Shown piece by piece: positions 47,099-58,401 of a stretch of DNA of 64,000 nt. Position 1 is the stretch's first letter, and each line of letters opens with the position of its first letter. The notes beneath the pieces are model-generated. The model worked only from the letters and a program-made list of their open reading frames with translations. It searched no databases and was not told the origin of the DNA. A program made the position numbers and the translations under genes. Source of the stretch: Phymatolithon calcareum (Eukaryota; Rhodophyta; Florideophyceae; Hapalidiales); assembly GCA_977006965.1 (NCBI GenBank), contig OZ345367.1, forward strand, positions 1,550,001 to 1,614,000, in the 5' to 3' direction.

Positions 47099-47928
47099 TG
47101 TTGGAAGTTATGGAGGTTGGGTCAAGGCTGGAGAGGTATGCTGATGGTGGTTGAGAGTTGCTTGGTTTATTTCGATGATCGGCAGAGAAGATCGAAGTTA
47201 TATACCAGCCTCGTGCGACTGCAGGAACAATACTTGGATGCATGCTGACGTCAAAATGTGCTGGATGCATGCTGACGTCAAATAGCCAGTGCTGACTAGT
47301 AATGCATTACGTGCACTGCTGTAACGGACGCATCTGCACTTCCTCAATCTTAACGGTTTCAAGTAACAAGCGACAACGACATAGTTTCTTGTAAACATAC
47401 TATCATACTATGACAATAGTCACGCACACGTATACGCATGTTATGAGATAGACATATATGACAAAGTGTCTTGTTGTATGTTGTATAGGATAGTACACGT
47501 AGCACAGTGTAGGGAATGACACGTTCACGCGTACGCGGCGAATAAAAGGGCACAAAACCCCCGGAGGAAAGAAACGAGCTTCCGGTATTTATTCATATAG
47601 TCGGCGCACACAGAATGCGCCGACACGACTCCAAGAACGAAAAGGGCCAAGAGCAGCAAGGTAAGTGTGCGCGTCTTCTTCTGCCTCTCTTCTCCTGAAC
47701 GAGAAGTTCGGTGCGTGCATATATGTCGGCGCGAGAATGAAGTATGATCACTAACACAAAAATATCTTCTTATGATAAATGCCACGTTTGTCGATATGAT
47801 CAACAGTCTTGCAACTAAAGCACCAAGCAAGAAAATTTCAATTACTAAACGTGAACCGAGATCGATATTCTAATCATGTGTCTTATCGAAAATAATAGAC
47901 ACATTCAACAAAGGTTCAACTTCCAACA
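47099..47928 (-). repeat. family C solo LTR (830 bp) with TSD ATCTT
   Basis: Minus-strand TGTTGGAAGTTGAACC ... CATAACTTCCAACA, flanked by ATCTT at 47094-47098 and 47929-47933. On the minus strand it has two TGACGTCA sites (47273-47280 and 47246-47253), a TATATAAC TATA near 47198-47205, and AATAAACCAAGC near 47160-47171. The ends and poly(A) region resemble families A and B; the rest does not. No internal domain of this family occurs in the window. Confidence 0.9.
47235..47282. repeat. 21-bp direct repeat with CRE palindromes
   Basis: TGGATGCATGCTGACGTCAAA occurs at 47235-47255 with one extra A following, and again at 47262-47282. Each copy contains TGACGTCA and GCATGC. Confidence 0.9.
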
Positions 47929-47985
47929 ATCTTGCCGATAGAATTCCACATCGGACGGTGCTGATATTCGCGCACCATCCATAGC

Positions 47986-48449
47986 ATGAGGGGGAGCGGG
48001 GTACCGGTCCAGGTGCAGTTTCAGCGAATGTACGGGAGAAATTGTAGGTGGTTCCTGAACAAATGGTATCTTCGGGACACTGTCAACACGCTACCGGCTT
48101 CTACGCCGCCTTTTTCCCATTTTTGAGACCTCTATTGCCTGATAGGATATCAATTCATCAATTTTGCATCGAACTCAGATTTGGCCGTGACGCATGAGGA
48201 ATCGACCGTCTAACGGAATAGAAGTGCGAATAGCGTAGTAAGAGACGCATGTATTCTGAGCCCTCTGGAAGCAGAAGAGCTCGAGATTCAAGTAAAAGGA
48301 AGAATTGTTACAAGATCATTTCATCCGTATAGTCTTCTTGCCCGGAAAATCTGCTCTAATCAATCAATCCTGCATACATTCGAGTCCTCTAGGATATAGA
48401 GTATGAAGATTTATCTTACGGTATGCCATTAAATATCGTATCGCCACAT
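47986..48449. other. unique spacer
   Basis: Presumed 5' flank of the broken minus-strand gene. A TGA precedes the 47985 frame at about 48025. No motif recognised. Confidence 0.4.
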
Positions 48450-48454
48450 GTCTG

Positions 48455-48895
48455 TGTTGGAAGTGTGACTGCTTGATGCTCTATTCGCAAAACACTTCAA
48501 TATCAAGTATGATCTCGGTACACAGGTACACGTGTCAAGTTGAAAGTCAAAGTGTCTCAGAACTTTGAATCAAGACGATTGGCAGTGACACGTGTCAGAG
48601 TATGATAAGAGTATGATAATCATACCGCCCTCACTCAGTAGATGATTCTTCATTTTTTATGTTACACGTGTCATATGATATTATGACAAATTTGTTTAGG
48701 GTTAGACTGTCTCCGTCGTCAATTAGGGTTTTTGATCAAGTTGATTGAGTTCTCAGGCCTATATAGTCCTGACCTGAGGTCCGCCAAGTCCATAAACCAA
48801 GGAACTCATTCACTCACAACTCATCTTCTACTCAACCAATCTTCACCAACAAAACTTTTTCTTTCTCCCCATCACTTGCCTAACCTCCTTCAATA
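48455..48895 (+). repeat. family A 5' LTR (441 bp)
   Basis: TGTTGGAAGTGTGACTGC ... CTTCAATA; the last CA has become TA. CACGTG occurs at 48529, 48589 and 48665. Telomere-like boxes lie at about 48690-48733. CTATATAG lies upstream of CATAAACC, a degraded AATAAACC. Confidence 0.95.
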
Positions 48896-48909
48896 GGTTA
48901 TGGGCCCAG
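48896..48909 (+). promoter_or_regulatory. primer-binding site (half initiator tRNA-Met)
   Basis: GGTTATGGGCCCAG directly after the LTR. Confidence 0.75.
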
Positions 48910-49486
48910 TCAGCGCTTCAACACCACCGCGCATCATCATCTCCGTGAGTCATCCTTCCTCCCCGATCTTCATCGTCTTCACCAATTTATCCTGTTTGCG
49001 CATCCTTGCTTGACTACCTTTGGTTTTCTTGCAGGGCCCGCTTCAGTGATCCGTCTCAGTCATCGTCTCCGATCATCCGGTCCGTCTCCTTGCTCAATTA
49101 CCACTGGTCTTTGGCAGGGCCCGGTCGGGGATCACAAAGCGTCTTGCAGTACGCGTTGCCGGCTGCATGTTCAGGTGCACCAAAACACCACAAGGGTCTT
49201 TCTGTTGTGTCTCCTTGCTTGATTACCTTAGGTTTTTGAGTGGGGCACGCTTCAGAAGACTGCATAACGTCTTGCAGTACGTGTTGCCGGCTGCAGGTTC
49301 AGGTGTACCAAAACGCCACAAGAGGTATACGGCCATCGAGCCATCCCCCGATCAAGGACCTGGTCATTCCGACTCGAAGGAATTTCTTATAGGGGATAGA
49401 TTGCCTTGATAGTTGACCTTGTGTCGACTCGCAGTGGACTCCCCGAACGGATTTTCGACAAGAATAGAAGACCCCCACTCCGCAAA
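48910..49486 (+). other. leader with degenerate repeat units
   Basis: Contains two or three copies of the GGCCCGCTTCAG ... CTTGCAGTACG ... GGCTGCAGGTTCAGGTG unit seen in other family A leaders. A stretch shared with family B follows from about 49276 to the gag start. Confidence 0.65.
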
Positions 49487-52400
49487 ATGGACAACTCCCA
49501 AGGAACGCTGAAGGTCGAAAAGTTAAATGAGACCAATTTCCACGCTTGGAAACAGAAAATTCAGCTAGTACTATCATTCCGCGAACTCGACGAGTTCATA
49601 GAGGACGATCCACCGGCACGAGATTCCGACGATTTCAAGCTCTGGCGTCGTAATGACAATAAAGCAAAGGCTATTATCGGTCTCTCGCTTTCAGACGAAC
49701 ATCTCGAGCATGTGCAGGATGTCGAAACGGTGAAAGAAATGTGGACGTCGATTCTCAATATCTTTGAACGACACACTCTTTTGAACAAACTGGCCGCTAG
49801 ACACAAGTTCTACACTGCCACTATGCTCGAGGACGAGAAAATACTGCCCTATACGAACCGCATTCGCCAACTCGCATCCACCCTCAAGTCAATGGGTGTC
49901 GATATTGACGATAAAGAAATGGCCATGGCTGTATTGAACGGACTTCCCGAACGCTACGACAGCTTGATAAGTGCACTTGATGCTCTCGGCAATGAAGATG
50001 AATCATTCTCACTTGAATTTGTGAAGAGTCGACTACTCCAGGAAGAGCAACGCATCTCAATGCGTGTCGAAGCATCAACCGTCAAAGCTGAGACTGCTGC
50101 ACTTTTCACTGCCAGACGCTATGGAGAACGAATTCGTGACTACTGTGAATATTGTCATCGATCTGGACATAGAGGTGTGAAATGTTGGACCAAGTTTCCA
50201 CACCTTGCTCCTGAAGGATACAAAAATCGGAATGGAAAGCAAACGAAACCAGCTGCATTCCTGAACGATGAATCGGAACATGTTCGAGTTATGTCCGATT
50301 CCGACTTTGTATGCCTGATTGTCAAGGTGCGCGATTCTGATATTTCCGAGAAGTCAAAGTCATGGATCATTGACTCTGGTAGTACATCGCATATGACGTT
50401 TGATCGTTCAATCTTCTGCTCATACACCAAAATATCTTCAACCGTCGAAATGGGAACCAAAGCACAGGCCACAATCGCTGGAAAAGGTGATGTCATCATT
50501 ACGCTTAATGTGAACGGCAAATCGTTAAAACGAAAGCTCAAGGATGTTATGCACATACCCGACTTTGGATACTCTCTATTGTCTGTCTCAAAAATGGATG
50601 AGTACGGATATGGTATAACAAACAGCCGTTGCTATGTTAAAGCTCATAATGACACGATCGCAAAAGGTACTCTACGCAAAAGTCTCTACTCTCTAGACCT
50701 TGCAGATGGAAATAAACTTAACGAAGTTTCCTGTTTCGCGAGCCTACAGCTCTGGCATGAACGACTTGCGCATGTTGACCACACTGGAATTACCGGAATG
50801 GTAAACCATGGGGTCGTGAAAGGTGTAAAGATTGCTCCCAACTCACAGTCCACACATCCATGTAATGGTTGTCTTGCCGGCAAAGGTCATCGTGCTCCGA
50901 TTCCAAAGTCCAGTAGTTCTCGCTCCACCGCTGTTCTCGATCTCGTACATTCAGACGTTCTTGGTCCTATCGACATTCCGTCCCTTGGAGGATCACAGTA
51001 CTTCATCACATTCATCGATGATCACTCCAAGTGGACCACGGTATTCACCATGCGAAAGAAATCGGAGAGCTTTGAGTGTTTTCGGAAGTTTCACAAGTAC
51101 GCTGAAACCCATACAGGTAGAAAGCTTAAGCACTTGAACATACAGGACTTCTCGAAAGCACCTAAGCTCAAAGCAATTAGGACAGACAATGGAGGCGAGT
51201 ACCTCTCCAACGAGTTCAAGGCATATCTTGCGGAACACGGCATCCATCAACAGCTCACAGTCGCTTACACCCCACAGCAAAATGGGGTGGCTGAACGCAT
51301 GAACCGCACACTTCTCAACTTAGTGCGCTCGATGCTCCATCACAGAGGCATCGAGAAGAAGTTCTGGGCTGAAGCGTTGGCAACTGCTGTGTATGTGCGC
51401 AACCGAGTTACGGCACGAGGACTTCCTTCGAACACGACCCCCCATCACATATGGATGGGTGCCCCACCAGATTTGGGACACTTGCGCGTATTTGGCGCCA
51501 AGTGTTGGTACGTGATTCCGAAGAAGAAAGTGAAGAAACTCGACAGTCGTACTCGTGAGGCTGTTATGCTGGGATACTCGTTGGCATCAAAAGGGTATAA
51601 GCTGTGGGATGCGGACTTGCGGAAAGTGATTGTGTCAAGGGACGTGACGTTCAATGAATCGGATTGCGGATTCGATGAGACCGAAACCAATGTATCACTT
51701 GAAACTCTTCAAATCAAACTGAGTGATGATACGGTTGAAGGTAAGGTCATTTCGGATGTAGATGATAAGAGCATCGAGAAGGACATTGACGAAGGTGAGC
51801 AAGCAGATGGTGGTGAACAACCTATATCTCCATCAGGTTCTGGAGAAACATCTCCGATGATCGCCAAACCCATTCTGCGTAGGTCAGCTCGGGTCTCAAA
51901 ACCACCCACTGACTTCTGGAACGCTCCCTCGCATACTGCTATGCTGGCCTTCGAGTCCGTCAACCTTGCATCTGAAACCGGTTTGTCTTCTCATCAAGTG
52001 CCTCAGACCTTCAAGGAAGCGACTTCAATTAAAAATGTCGACTTCTGGTCTCCGGGCATTGAGAATGAACACTCGTCACTAACCCGCAACAACACTTGGA
52101 AGTTGGTCACTCGCAAGCCTGGCATGAACGTTCTACCGTGCAAGTATGTCTTCAAGGTCAAGGATACAGGCCCTAAAGTCCGCATTGTTGCGAAAGGGTT
52201 CCGACAGGTGCATGGGGTGGACTACGGTGAAACGTATGCCCCAGTCGTAAAGTTCACCTCGATCCGTATCCTACTTGCAACCGTTGCTGTCCATGATTTG
52301 GAACTATACCAAATGGATGTTGTTACGGCTTTCTTGCATGGTGACCTTGACGAAGACATCTACATGGAGGTTCCGCTTGGATTTCGTGATCCCAAGCGTC

Positions 52401-53016
52401 CTGACCTTGTTTGCAAGCTCTTGAAGGCACTATACGGCCTGAAGCAAGCACCGCGACAGTGGCATGCCAAGATCGACAAGTTCCTCATCGACGAGCTCGG
52501 CTTCTCAAGTAGTCCCAATGATCCTTGTCTCTATGCATCATGATCATCGCGCTATATGTGGATGACTTGCTGATTGCCGGAAACGATACTTCTGCTATTT
52601 CGTGGATCAAGAGGGAGCTGAACAAGCGATTCGAGATGAAGGACCTCGGAGAAGCAAGTGTTTGTCTTGGACTTGAAATTCGCCGAGATCGCACACTTCG
52701 AACTCTTCATCTGTCGCAGTCGGTCTACGCTCAGTCAGTCTTGGAACGTTTCGGGATGGAGAACTCGAAACCAGCACCAACCCCTATGGAGTCAAGCAAC
52801 AAGAACACCGGAACCGAAGACGTCGACATCACCCAGCTCGTCGATGAACAAGTTCCATACCGTCCAGCCATCGGAAGTCTCATGTACTTGATGGTTGGTA
52901 CACGCTCAGACATCTCGGACTCGGTCGGAAAGCTGTCTTCGTTCTGCGAAAAGCCTCTGAAACGTCACTGGATGGGCGTGAAGCGTGTTCTGCGATACAT
53001 TGCGGGTACTCGAGAT
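49487..53016 (+). pseudogene. copia Gag-Pol, 19-bp deletion in RT, then interrupted
   Basis: The ATG at 49487 (MDNSQGTLKVEKLNETNFH) is chosen because every copy starts there; the frame is open back to 49406. One long polyprotein: Gag with zinc knuckle CEYCHRSGHRGVKC (residues 220-233), protease SWIIDSGSTSHM (Asp at 296), integrase zinc finger (His 424, CNGC), and an integrase core with D490, D567 and E603. That spacing is DD35E. The linker and reverse transcriptase follow, up to NDPCLYA. There 19 bp are missing compared with copy 8 (between CTCTATG and CATCATG), which shifts the frame at about 52537. The remaining palm (IIALYVDDLLIAG) continues in the new frame to TR at 53011, where family B is inserted. 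Gag, protease and integrase look intact. Confidence 0.93.
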
Positions 53017-53463
53017 TGTTGGAAATGTGACTGCTTGGATCTCTTTTCGCAGTACACATTATCCTATATCATAAGTCACTAACCATTTCTCATATGTTAT
53101 GATAGAATCAATCCATGTTGTTTTTCATATTTACTGACAATGTAGCAGTTCAATCAATATCTTGATTGATCTTGTCACTGTCAGTAATTCAATCATTTTG
53201 TTGATTGAATCAATCACAGTCGACATTTCAATCTTTTAGTTGATTGATTCAATCACAGTTAGTAGTGCAATGAGCATCAGAAGTCTTATCATACCTCAAT
53301 CTGAGGCCTATATAAGACCCGGATCTGATGCCCCGACTCAATAAACCAAGGAACATCTCACAACCAACCCAACCATCTCAACCATCTCAACCATCTCAAC
53401 CACCTCAACCATCTCAACCACCTCAACAATCTCAACCATCAACAACCAAACCTCCATCCAACA
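53017..53463 (+). repeat. family B 5' LTR (447 bp)
   Basis: TGTTGGAAATGTGACTGC ... CTCCATCCAACA. The upstream core is a cluster of TGATTGA/TCAATCA palindromes (about 53150-53250), followed by CCTATATAAG and AATAAACC. The 3' end is an AACCATCTC-type 9-bp repeat array. Confidence 0.95.
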
Positions 53464-53477
53464 GGTTATGGGCCCAG
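53464..53477 (+). promoter_or_regulatory. primer-binding site of family B
   Basis: GGTTATGGGCCCAG, the same half initiator tRNA-Met site as in family A. Confidence 0.75.
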
Positions 53478-54211
53478 ATAACGCATAATCAACCAGCGCT
53501 ATCACCTTACCGAGGGGTCCTCCTTCCCTCTCGGTAATTCATTCTCAACCAATATTCATCATCAAAAGGTTTAAAACCCTGTGGTATCTGCGCCATCCAT
53601 CGGCCACCCTAAAGCGACTCTGCACAGAGTATAATCTACGAAACAGTCTGACAACATCCGTGCTCTGCTACGTGGTGAAAGGGATATACGCTTGAGAAAT
53701 CAAGTAGTCTTCCGAGTATCCACCTGGACGCATCTCGGCTCTGCAGAATTCTGTTGTGTGATTGGAAGGGAATCTGAAAGACTTGTTGGAGTACGGTTTA
53801 CCGATTTGAAAGACAGTCTGCCACGCACATCGCGTGGTCAGTAGGCCCCGTATACTCATCTTCAAGGAAAAGGTCGCAATTATAGCCTCACGAAGTACTT
53901 GCTCGGTGGGGTGTGCCAACATCAACATTGGAATTTAGGACATTGGAATTGACGGATAGGTCTTGCAGTGCGTGTTGTCGGCTGCAGGTTCAGGTGTACC
54001 AAAACGCCACAAGAGGTAAACGGCCTAGAGCCAGCCCTATCTTCAAGAGGTATACGGCCTAGAGCCATCCCCAGATCAAGCTCCGGGTCACATTGACTCG
54101 ACGCGAATTTCCTATAAGGGATAGATTGCCTTGATAGTTAACTTCTGTTAACTCGCAGTGGACTCCCCGAACGGATCTTCGACAAGATTTCAAGAACCCC
54201 CAGTCCAAAAT
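53478..54211 (+). other. family B leader
   Basis: The first part (to about 53960) is unlike family A. From CTTGCAGTGCGTGTTGTCGG onward it matches the family A leader closely down to the gag start, including the segment GATAGATTGCCTTGATAG. Confidence 0.65.
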
Positions 54212-57200
54212 ATGGACAACTCGCAAGGAACGCTGAAGGTCGAAAAACTCACCGAGACCAATTTCCACGCTTGGAAACAGAAAATTCAGCTAGTACTATC
54301 ATTCCGCGAGCTCGATGAGTACATCGAGGTAAGCCCTCCGGCAAGGGACACAGACGAGTTCAAAGTCTGGCGTCGACATGACAATAAGGCTAAAGCGATT
54401 ATTGGTCTTTCCCTTTCCGATGCCCATCTCGAACATGTTCGAGGTGTTGAAACGGCGAAAGAAATGTGGCAGGCGATTCTCAACATATTCGAACGCCATA
54501 CGCTGCTTAATAAACTCGCCGCTCGTCGCAAGTTCTATACCGCCACAATGTTCGAGGGCGAAAAGATACTGCCATACACCAACCGAATTCGTCAGCTCGC
54601 ATCCACACTCAAATCAATGGGTGTTGACATCGACGACAAGGAAATGGCAATGGCTGTCCTGAATGGTCTTCCGGATCGATATGACAGTCTCATCAGTGCC
54701 TTAGACGCACTTGGGAACGAGGACGAGACATTCTCTCTTGAGTTTGTGAAGAGCCGACTTCTACAAGAGGAGCAACGTATGACTATGCGCCTCGAAGCGT
54801 CGACGGAGAAGTCTGAGTCCACGGCTCTTGTAAGTGCAACTCAAAATGGTTCATACGCCTACGACCATTGTGATCATTGCAATCGAGCTGGACATCCTTC
54901 TCTCAGGTGTTGGGTCAAGTTTCCACACCTTGCACCACCGGGATACAAACCTCCGGGTCGAAAAGGAAAGAAGGACAAACCGACTGCCTTAATTGCTGGT
55001 GAAACAGAATCTATTCGTGTCATGTCTGATTCTGACTACGTTTGCTTAATGGCAAAGGTTCGAAACTCAAACATTCCCGAAAAGTCCACGTCATGGATTA
55101 TCGACTCCGGAAGCACATCCCACATGACATTCGATCGTTCAATCTTTGTCTCATACACGGAAATGAGGTCCACTGTCGAAATGGGAACTAGAGCAACTGC
55201 AACAATTGCAGGAAAGGGCGATGCTATCGTGACACTCAGCATCAACGGAAAACAGTCTCAGTGTATGCTCCAAAACGTTCTTCATATTCCGGACTTTGGT
55301 TATTCGCTCCTTCCCGTTTCTAAACTGGACGTGTATGGGTATGGGATCTTATTCAAAAGCAAACGGTGCTATATCAAAGCACATGATGGGATTATCGCCC
55401 AAGGTACACTCCGCAAAGATCTATACATTCTAGATCGTCCGGAGAACAAACCCATGTCCAAGGAAACATCCCTCGTCAGCTTACAGCTATGGCACGAGCG
55501 TCTCGCGCATGTCAATCGTACTGGAATCTCCGGCATGGCACGCCATGGGGTTGTAAAAGGATTGCATATCGATCCAGGGTCTTCGTCGGACAATGTATGC
55601 AAAGGTTGTATTGCTGGGAAAGCACATCGTGCTCCTATTCCGAAGTCTAGTGGTTCTCGCTCGGACGCAATTCTCGATCTCGTGCATTCCGACGTTCTCG
55701 GTCCAATTGACATCCCATCACTAGGTGGCTCTCGGTATTTCATCACGTTTATCGATGATCACTCCAAATGGACCACAGTTTTCACCATGCGAAAGAAGTC
55801 CGAGAGCCTTGAGTGCTTTCAGAAATTTCACAAATACGCTGAAACACACACCGGAAGAAAGCTGAAACACCTCAACGTACATCAGTTCTCACCTGCACCT
55901 AAGCTCAAAGTTATTCGGACCGATAACGGAGGAGAATACCTGTCAAATGAGTTCAAGTCATATCTTTCAGAGCACGGTATTCACCATCAACTCACCGTTG
56001 CTTACACTCCTCAACAGAATGGGGTTGCTGAGCGCATGAACCGCACTTTACTCAACTTAGTGCGGTCGATGCTTCATCACAAAGGCATCGAGAAGAAGTT
56101 CTGGGCTGAAGCACTGTCAACTGCTGTGTATGTCCGAAATCGAGTTACGTCGCGAGGACTTCCTTCGAACACGACCCCCCATCACATATGGATGGGAGCC
56201 GCACCAAACTTGGAACACTTACGCGTATTTGGCGCTAAGTGTTGGTACGTGATTCCGAAAAAGAAGGTCAAGAAACTCGACTCTCGTACTCGTGAAGCGA
56301 TCATGATGGGATACTCGTTTGCATCTAAGGGATACAAGTTATGGGATCCGAATGCATGCAAGGTGATCGTATCTCGGGATGTTATATTTGATGAATCGGC
56401 ATGCGAAACTGAGAATCCTAAAACGAATATGCCAATCAGTTTTCCAAATGCAGGGTTTGACCAAAGCTTTCACGTGCATTTGAAACCGAGGAAGCTACTG
56501 AAATTCCTCCAGCGATCATCAAGGTCGAGCAGAAACCCAACTATGCCAACATCCGTGAGCTTGCCGTGAAAGCGGAGGACGGTGCAGTGGAGGGTACCGT
56601 GGACGAACCAAAGGACAACGGGCATGGTCAGGACAGTGGCTGTAAAGAAGAATCTATCTCAACTTCTAATGCTGACGCACCTCCTGAGTTAGTCGCGAAA
56701 CCCATACTTCGTCGATCCACCCGTTTGTCAAAGCCACCAAGTGATTTCTGGAATACTGGCCCGCATACAGCCATGTTGGTTCTCGAATCAGCCAACTTTG
56801 CAACTGAAACTTCTTTGTCTTCTCAAGAAGTTCCGCAGACTTTCAGAAGCGCCACGTCGAAAGACAACATTGACTATTGGTCCCCTGCGATTGAGAAAGA
56901 ACACTCATCTCTCATGCGCAACAAGACTTGGACATTAGTACCTCGCGAATCCGGTATGAACGTTCTCCCATGCAAATACGTGTTCAAAGTCAAAGACACT
57001 GGCCCGAAAGCTCGCATTGTCGCGAAAGGGTTCCGACAGGTGCACGGAGTGGATTACGGCGAAACATATGCCCCGGTCGTGAAGTTCACATCAATTCGGA
57101 TTCTTCTCGCCACGGTGGCAGTTCATGATCTCGAACTTGTCCAAATGGATGTCGTCACTGCATTCCTACATGGAGACTTGGACGAAGATATCTACATGGA

Positions 57201-58380
57201 GGTTCCCGCCGGATTTCGCGATCCCAAGCGTCCTGACCTCGTGTGTAAGCTGTTGAAGGCACTCTACGGGATAAAACAAGCTCCCCGACAATGGCATGCT
57301 AAGATTGATGATTTCTTAATCAATGAACTCGGATTTACAAGCAGTCCGAATGACCCGTGTCTTTATGTTCGGCACACATCCAAGAGCATTATGATCATTG
57401 CATTGTACGTCGATGACTTGCTCATTGCTGGCAACGACAATGTTGCAATAGCTTGGATGAAGGGGGAGCTTAACCGGCGATTCGAGATGAAGTATCTTGG
57501 AAACGCAAGTGTATTCCTCGGATTGGAGATCCGTCGGGATCGCGATCTCCGAACATTACACCTATCGCAGAAGTCGTACGCGGAAACCGTTTTGAAGCGG
57601 TTTAACTTGGAAAATTCGAAACCGGTACCAACGCCGATGGAACCGTACAAGAAAACCAGTACCGTGCATGAACTCGACATCACAGATTCTGTTTCATCTG
57701 AGGTTCCGTATCGACCTGCAATTGGAAGCGTCATGTATCTGATGGTTGGAAGTCGGCCGGATATCTCGGATGCTGTCGGAAAACTCTCCTCCTTTTGCGA
57801 GAATCCACTGCAAATCCATTGGATGGCTGTTAAGCGTGTTTTTCGGTACATTGCCGGAACTCGTGATCATGGGATTCTATTCGGCAAAGACAGAAGTTTG
57901 ACTCCAGTGGGGTATAGCGACTCCGACTGGGCAGGCTGTCAAGAAACTCGCAAGTCAACAAGTGGATACGTCTTCATGCTTGCAGGGGGAGCAATTAGCT
58001 GGCGATCCAAGAAGCAAACCATTGTCGCGACATCGTCATGTGAGGCTGAATACATTGCTGCATGTGCCGCCGCAAAAGAAGCAGTCTGGCTTTCGCGATT
58101 GATTTCCGACATACTTGGTTTCAACAAGCCATCTCGCATGCTCATCTTCTCGGACAACCAAGGGGCTATATCATCCACTCAGAACGAAGCAATTACCCAA
58201 CGAAACAAACATATTGATATTCAATATCACTATGTTCGCGAAGCTGTGGCAGCCGAGAAAGTGGAATTCAAGTACTGTCCGACGGAGTTCATGGTCGCTG
58301 ATGCACTTACGAAACCCCTAAGTCGAATCAAGGTATCCGAGTTCGCGAAAAAGATGGGATTGCATCCTGCACGTTCGTAA
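54212..58380 (+). pseudogene. copia family B Gag-Pol, one frame break
   Basis: The ATG at 54212 (MDNSQGTLKVEKLTETNFH) is the family start; the frame is open upstream to 54158. Order: Gag with zinc knuckle CDHCNRAGHPSLRC (residues 220-233), protease SWIIDSGSTSHM (Asp 298), integrase zinc finger (WHERLAHVN, CKGC) and DD35E core (SDVLGPID, RTDNGGEY, NGVAERMNR), linker, reverse transcriptase (ALYVDDLLIAG), and RNase H (DSDWAGCQETRKS, AEYIAACAAAKE, FSDNQGAISST, HIDIQYHYVREAV), ending HPARS. The only defect seen is a shift of one base between 56461 and 56569 in the variable linker after integrase. Both sides are open: frame 54158-56569, then a frame open from 56461 to 58380. No canonical slippery heptamer is visible there, so a one-base deletion (or sequence error) is likelier than programmed frameshifting. 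This is the most nearly intact copy in the window. Confidence 0.94.
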
Positions 58381-58401
58381 GCTTCTTCGATCGAGGGGGA
58401 G

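Larger units (their letters stand above)
45300..47985 (-). pseudogene. unknown minus-strand gene, split by an LTR
   Basis: The frame begins near 47985 (MLWMVREYQHRPMWNSIGK), is interrupted by a solo LTR (47099-47928), and resumes at 47098 in the same frame as MTSATGGNMVHLRRYTSSAE, then LDLEDTPDPILETES and SVRLLFAALAPEDRDDW. The following blocks are protein-like but lie in shifted frames or carry stops: HYSTLVKSVNPVLFRSLPVR (46766-46524), then FAEIGDVVCMSMLSRDRND and QNLEVVDIWMVQNCKRA (to 46068), KGLRRLRKVAIERRRKEMN (45972-45679) and GPYKLTSFWSFGTLKNGEP (45629-45300). An 82-bp GT-AG intron at 45603-45684 joins the last two blocks in phase. Some other frame changes may also be introns; in-frame stops near 46375 and 46535 suggest decay. 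No family recognised. Confidence 0.45.

Noticed and set aside
48690-48733. TTTAGGG-like sequences as a telomere or telomeric insertion
   Set aside because: They are one or two units at a fixed place in each family A LTR, so they are part of the LTR rather than telomere DNA.
53150-53260. Repeated TTGATTGA units as a CRISPR-like array
   Set aside because: The spacing is irregular, the units are palindromic and vary, and the context is a eukaryotic LTR.
53328-53537. Proline/glutamine-rich ORF in the family B LTR
   Set aside because: It is the AACCATCTC minisatellite read in one frame, not a gene.
56440-56480. Programmed -1 frameshift site in family B
   Set aside because: No X XXY YYZ heptamer in the zero frame near the break, and related family A copies have one continuous frame.
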